Assembly: GCF_018138145.1 (NCBI RefSeq)
Contig: NZ_CP073104.1
Span: forward strand, 124,001 to 188,000
Direction of reading: 5' to 3'
DNA: 64,000 bases
Source of the DNA: Pseudomonas sp. SCA2728.1_7
Lineage (GTDB): Bacteria; Pseudomonadota; Gammaproteobacteria; Pseudomonadales; Pseudomonadaceae
Part shown: piece after piece, positions 60,274 to 64,000 of the stretch
How positions within the stretch are numbered: the stretch's first letter is position 1
Layout of the letters: each line of letters starts with the position of its first letter
Notes under the pieces: model-generated
The model's database searches: none
What the model was told of the DNA's origin: nothing
What the model saw: only the letters and a program-made list of their open reading frames with translations
Translations under genes and position numbers: made by a program

Positions 60274-61212
60274 ATGGAAATTCATAACCTGAACGACATC
60301 GCGGCTTTTGTGAGTTCTGTAAATGCCGGAAGCTTTACCGCAGCTGCCAAGCAATTAGGTCTCACTCGTTCGGCAGTGGGTAAATCGATTGTCAGGCTGG
60401 AAGCTCGATTGCAAGTGCGGTTACTCAACCGCACAACCCGCAGTCTGAGCCTGACGGACGACGGTCAGGTTCTCTACGAGCGCTGCGTTGGCATCCTTCA
60501 AGATCTTGACGATGTCGAAGATGCACTGGCGTTTCGTCGCTCGACACCCAGTGGGCGATTGCGTATGAGTCTGCCGGTCGCACTGGGTAGGCTTCACGTT
60601 CTCCCGCATATCGAATGCTGTCTGAAGGACTGGCCTTCGCTAAGTGTCGACGTTACGTTTTCCGACCGACTGGTAGACCTCATTGATGAGGGGTTTGATC
60701 TGGCCATGCGAATTGGCCCGCCCAAAGAGGATTCTCGATTGCTGACACGCACCGTGGCGTACCAGCAGATGATCACCTGTGCTTCACCCCACTATCTGGC
60801 TGAGCATCCACGGCCGCAAACGCCCGAAGAACTGTCCACGCACGAATGTCTGCATTTCGTCAGCGGGGGACGATTACTTCCATGGAATTTTCGAGTAGAC
60901 GGCCAAGCGGTTGCCTTTACTCAAGGTGGGCGGCTACAGATGGACAGCGCGGAAGCGCTGCATGAGTGCGCGATGGCGGGCTTGGGTATTGCGACACTGC
61001 CGTCGTACGTAGTGAGCCACCAACTACGCAGCGGCAAGCTTGTTCAACTGCTCGAAGAATACGCTGAGGCCGCAGAACCCATCCGGATCATCTATCCCAG
61101 CAAACGACATCTTTCGCCCAAGATCCGCCTGTTCATCGATAAGCTTTTAGACGCGTGGTCTCCTTGTCCGCCGTGGGAACAATGTCTGGTTGATGATATT
61201 GGCGCTGTATGA
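60274..61212 (+). CDS. LysR-family transcriptional regulator
   Basis: The 312-residue protein has the N-terminal HTH (DIAAFVSSVNAGSFTAAAKQLGLTRSAVGKSIVRLE) and the effector-binding domain (GRLRMSLPVALGRLHVLPHIE, LVDLIDEGFDLAMRIGPP, HECAMAGLGIATLPSYVV) of the CrgA-like subgroup. It is divergent from the esterase gene and should bind the dyad at 60199-60221, controlling the esterase and itself. It converges with the FAD dehydrogenase gene. Confidence 0.9.
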   Translation: MEIHNLNDIAAFVSSVNAGSFTAAAKQLGLTRSAVGKSIVRLEARLQVRLLNRTTRSLSLTDDGQVLYERCVGILQDLDDVEDALAFRRSTPSGRLRMSLPVALGRLHVLPHIECCLKDWPSLSVDVTFSDRLVDLIDEGFDLAMRIGPPKEDSRLLTRTVAYQQMITCASPHYLAEHPRPQTPEELSTHECLHFVSGGRLLPWNFRVDGQAVAFTQGGRLQMDSAEALHECAMAGLGIATLPSYVVSHQLRSGKLVQLLEEYAEAAEPIRIIYPSKRHLSPKIRLFIDKLLDAWSPCPPWEQCLVDDIGAV

Positions 61213-61232
61213 AAAGGGGAGCTGATGCTCCC
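61212..61232 (-). terminator. Terminator of the hydroxyproline-type operon
   Basis: On the minus strand, GGGAGC-ATCA-GCTCCC (61232-61217) is followed by CTTTTC. It lies 98 bp after the FAD dehydrogenase stop and directly at the LysR stop codon. Confidence 0.65.
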
Positions 61233-61329
61233 GGCGGAACGGCTAGTTGCAATGTTGTCAGGAGCGCTGATAGAAGCGTTACAACCGATCACTTGAGGGC
61301 AGACGCTCAATCGCATCGGCACCCGCCGT

Positions 61330-62595
61330 TCAGAAACGATCGAGTCTGAAGCGTTCATCTGCCGTCAGATCAGTCACCTGATGCGTCGTTGCTGGCCGAG
61401 CCATCCGCACCACCATCTCCGCCGTCACCGCCGCCTGTGTCAGCCCCAGATGCTGATGCCCGAACGCAAGCAACACCTTGCCCTCACACACCTGATCAAT
61501 CACCGGCAACGAATCCGGCAACGACGGTCGAAAACCCATCCACGGCGTCGCCGCTTCAGCGCTCAGATCCTTGCGAAACAAGCCCTGACTCAACCGATGC
61601 AACTGCCACGCGCGTTCCATGCTCGGCGGTTTTTCCAGACCGGCGAACTCGACGGTGCCGGCCAGGCGCAAGCCTTCGGACATCGGCGTCATGATGAACT
61701 TGCGCTCCAGCGAGGTGACGGGGAAGGGCAGTCGGTCGTGTTCCTGAGGCAGCATCAGGTGATACCCGCGCTCGGTGTCCAGCGGTACTTTTTTGCCGGT
61801 GAGGGCGGCGGTGAGTTTCGCTGAGTGCGCACCGCAGGCAATCAGCACGCGGCTGGCAGTCAGACAGCCATTGCCGGTGGTGAGCGTCACCCCGTGCTCC
61901 TGCACGTAGCCGCCCTGAACCTGTTGCTGGACAAAACTCACACCGCTGGCCTTGGCTGCTTCGACCAGTTCACAGACCACGCGATATGGATCGATGAAGT
62001 GCCCGGTGCGGGGGAAAAACAAGCCGCCCTGAATCTGTTCGCTGAGTTGCGGCGCGGTTTCGCGGATGGCGCCGGCCTGCCAGTAATCGACCGGCACCTG
62101 CTGCTGATGCAGTCGAGCCTGTAATGCCTGGATTGCCTGACGCGATTCGGGACGTTCGAACACCAGTAACGAACCATCGATCTTCAGCAGGTCCGGCCGC
62201 TGGATGTCGGCGAGCAAGCGCTGCCAGGCCTCCAGACTGCTTTCATTCAGGGCGCGCAAGCCTGCCACAGTGTTCTGAAACGGCGCCGGGCGCAGGTTCA
62301 GCAGCAGGCGGGTGAACCATGGCAAGGCGCGCGGCAGGTATTTCCAGTCCAGTCGCAACGGTCCCATCGGATCCATCAGCATGGCCGGCAGGCGCTTGAG
62401 GATGGACGCGTCGGCAATCGGAAACACCTGCTCGGTCGCCAGATGCCCGGCGTTGCCGAACGAGGCGCCGTGGCCGGGTGGCTGCTGATCGATCACCACC
62501 ACGCGCAACCCTTTGCGAGCCAGACGTAGTGCGCAGGCGACGCCGATGATGCCGGCGCCGACCACGGCGATGTCGTGGGAGACGTTATTCGCCAT
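61330..62595 (-). CDS. FAD-dependent D-amino acid dehydrogenase (cis-4-hydroxy-D-proline type)
   Basis: The 421-residue DadA-like flavoprotein has [24 protein letters not shown] at the N-terminus, then a [11 protein letters not shown] segment, and the C-terminal [19 protein letters not shown]. It overlaps the upstream 2-oxoglutarate semialdehyde dehydrogenase gene by 11 bp. That gene pair occurs in the hydroxyproline cluster of P. putida (region PP_1255-PP_1258), where this enzyme oxidises cis-4-hydroxy-D-proline. The start at 62595 is preferred; the frame reaches 62619. The rest of the cluster (deaminase, epimerase) would lie beyond the right edge. Confidence 0.82.
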   Translation of the reverse strand: MANNVSHDIAVVGAGIIGVACALRLARKGLRVVVIDQQPPGHGASFGNAGHLATEQVFPIADASILKRLPAMLMDPMGPLRLDWKYLPRALPWFTRLLLNLRPAPFQNTVAGLRALNESSLEAWQRLLADIQRPDLLKIDGSLLVFERPESRQAIQALQARLHQQQVPVDYWQAGAIRETAPQLSEQIQGGLFFPRTGHFIDPYRVVCELVEAAKASGVSFVQQQVQGGYVQEHGVTLTTGNGCLTASRVLIACGAHSAKLTAALTGKKVPLDTERGYHLMLPQEHDRLPFPVTSLERKFIMTPMSEGLRLAGTVEFAGLEKPPSMERAWQLHRLSQGLFRKDLSAEAATPWMGFRPSLPDSLPVIDQVCEGKVLLAFGHQHLGLTQAAVTAEMVVRMARPATTHQVTDLTADERFRLDRF

Positions 62596-64000
62596 AGTGC
62601 TGCGCTTCCCTTTGCCCATCGAGCAGACGCCGCAATTGCAGCGGATTGGCCTGCTTCAGTGCGGTCGGCAACAGGCTGTCGGGGAAGTCCTGATAGCAGA
62701 CCGGGCGCAGAAAACGCTGGATCGCCGCTGTACCGACGGATGTCGTACGCGAGTCGGAGGTGGCCGGGAACGGCCCGCCATGCACCATTGCGTCACACAC
62801 CTCGACCCCGGTGGGCCAGCCATTGATCAGCAAGCGACCGGCCTTGCGTTCCAGTGTTGGCAGCAGGGCGCGTGCCTGTTCCAGGTCTTGGTCATCAAGG
62901 TGCAACGTGGCGGTCAACTGGCCTTCCAGGTGTTCGCTGACCTGACGGATTTCAGCTTCACTTTCGCATTGCACAATCAACGCAGCTGCACCGAAGGCTT
63001 CGGCTTGCAGGCGGTGATCGGCGAGAAAGTCGGCGGCTTCGGTCACGAATACATGGGCCTGACATTGGTTCGGGCCGTTGCCGGTCTGACCAACACCGGC
63101 GATGTTCGCACTGGCATTCTCGGCCAGTGCATTCACGGCAGATTCGTAAGCGCTGGAAATGCCCGGTGTCAGCATGGTCTGCGCCGGGCTGCGTTGAATG
63201 ATCTCGGCGGTGGCGGCGATAAACTTGTCCAGTGCCGGTCCTTTCAAGGCAATCACCAAGCCCGGATTGGTGCAGAACTGGCCCGCGCCCAGCATCAGCG
63301 ACGCCACAAACCCTTCAGCCAACGCCTGCGTGCGATTCTCCAGCGCCGCCGGAAACAACAGCACCGGATTGATCGAACTCATTTCCGCGTACACCGGAAT
63401 CGGTTCGGGCCGCGCTTGCGCCGCTTGAATCAACGCCAGACCGCCGCTGCGCGAGCCGGTGAAACCCACTGCTTTGATCCGTGGATCAGTGACCAGCGCA
63501 ATGCCCACTTCGCGGCCGGAACCGTACAGCAACGAGAACACGCCTTCCGGCAAACCACAGGCTTTCACTGCCCGCGCCACTGCGCGACCGACCAGTTCGC
63601 TGGTGCCGGGATGGGCACTGTGCGCCTTGACGATCACCGGGCAACCGGCGGCCAGTGCCGATGCGGTGTCACCGCCGGCCACTGAGAACGCTAGCGGGAA
63701 GTTGCTCGCGCCGAACACCGCGACCGGCCCCAGTGCAATCTGCCGTTGACGCAGATCTGTGCGCGGCAGCGGTTGGCGCTGCGGCTGCGCGCTATCGACG
63801 CGCACATCCAGCCATTCACCGGCGCGAACCGTGCGGGCGAACATTCTTAATTGCTGACAAGTACGCCCGCGTTCACCCAGTAACCGTGCACGCGGCAGAC
63901 CGCTTTCGGCATGGGCACGGTCAATCAGTTCATCGCCGAGGGCTTCGATTTTCTCGGCAATGCTTTCCAGAAATTCGGCGCGGACATTCAGGGTAGTTTC
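62585..64000 (-). CDS. 2-oxoglutarate semialdehyde dehydrogenase (partial at right edge)
   Basis: The open frame runs off the right edge; 471 residues are visible and the N-terminus is missing. It is an aldehyde dehydrogenase of the ketoglutarate-semialdehyde (type III KGSADH) group, with [40 protein letters not shown], the general base Glu in [12 protein letters not shown] and the nucleophile Cys in [12 protein letters not shown]. It makes 2-oxoglutarate, the last step of hydroxyproline and pentose or glucarate degradation. The neighbouring FAD dehydrogenase points to hydroxyproline. It is the upstream partner in the overlapping pair. Confidence 0.9.
   Translation of the reverse strand, partial: ETTLNVRAEFLESIAEKIEALGDELIDRAHAESGLPRARLLGERGRTCQQLRMFARTVRAGEWLDVRVDSAQPQRQPLPRTDLRQRQIALGPVAVFGASNFPLAFSVAGGDTASALAAGCPVIVKAHSAHPGTSELVGRAVARAVKACGLPEGVFSLLYGSGREVGIALVTDPRIKAVGFTGSRSGGLALIQAAQARPEPIPVYAEMSSINPVLLFPAALENRTQALAEGFVASLMLGAGQFCTNPGLVIALKGPALDKFIAATAEIIQRSPAQTMLTPGISSAYESAVNALAENASANIAGVGQTGNGPNQCQAHVFVTEAADFLADHRLQAEAFGAAALIVQCESEAEIRQVSEHLEGQLTATLHLDDQDLEQARALLPTLERKAGRLLINGWPTGVEVCDAMVHGGPFPATSDSRTTSVGTAAIQRFLRPVCYQDFPDSLLPTALKQANPLQLRRLLDGQREAQHYGE

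Overview
The window looks like chromosome of a fluorescent Pseudomonas, most likely the P. fluorescens/koreensis group. The inference rests on a GC-rich codon bias, the intergenic palindromes typical of the group (GTGGGAGCGAGC...GCTCGC REP pairs, CTGTGGCGAGGG and CTGTAGG hairpins), close matches to known Pseudomonas proteins (galactose 1-dehydrogenase, hydroxyproline-pathway enzymes, YcaC, PaoC) and a large number of small catabolic or redox operons, each with its own regulator. There is no rRNA, tRNA, CRISPR array, integrase or transposase. The window is accessory-flavoured metabolism rather than a classical mobile island.

1-10 kb: the 5' part of a dCache sensor protein, a first ycaC copy, a periplasmic alpha/beta hydrolase, an MFS exporter, a dCache-GGDEF cyclase overlapping tail-to-tail with a PAS hybrid histidine kinase, and an Fe-S cryptochrome/photolyase.

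10-27 kb: redox and electrophile detoxification. A NemR-like TetR regulator, a DJ-1/PfpI protein and an Old Yellow Enzyme share a 15-bp operator. A quinone oxidoreductase is coupled to a WYL regulator. Then come a lipoprotein with two CMD domains, an orphan PaoC molybdenum subunit, a TonB receptor, a tandem repeat array, and a second OYE operon (OYE, SDR, alpha/beta hydrolase, MDR) with its divergent TetR. A second ycaC copy follows. The two ycaC copies, with leader and terminator, form ~800-bp direct repeats that bracket about 24.9 kb.

26.5-31.4 kb: a LacI-controlled three-gene sugar or glycoside operon (Gfo/Idh/MocA dehydrogenase, TIM-barrel isomerase, nucleoside-type MFS) with a perfect 18-bp operator.

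31.4-53.3 kb: a large catabolic region. It holds a cupin, a GNAT, an aldehyde dehydrogenase broken by a T8 homopolymer frameshift, and a tightly overlapping operon: HAD, PuuB-like oxidase, oligopeptide-type ABC transporter, a three-subunit HcnABC/opine-oxidase-like dehydrogenase and an M20 deacylase. GabD, a tartrate/D-malate-type dehydrogenase, GhrA, GabT, a second HAD and an Lrp/AsnC regulator follow. The set reads as a complete import, oxidation, deacylation, transamination and semialdehyde oxidation route for an N-substituted amino acid. It is the best candidate here for an undescribed system.

53.3-64 kb: a LysR, SDR, DsbA-like and tautomerase group, TrmK, a YahK-type alcohol dehydrogenase, D-galactose 1-dehydrogenase, an HSL-type esterase with a divergent LysR regulator, and the end of a hydroxyproline-type operon (FAD D-amino acid dehydrogenase and 2-oxoglutarate semialdehyde dehydrogenase) running off the right edge.
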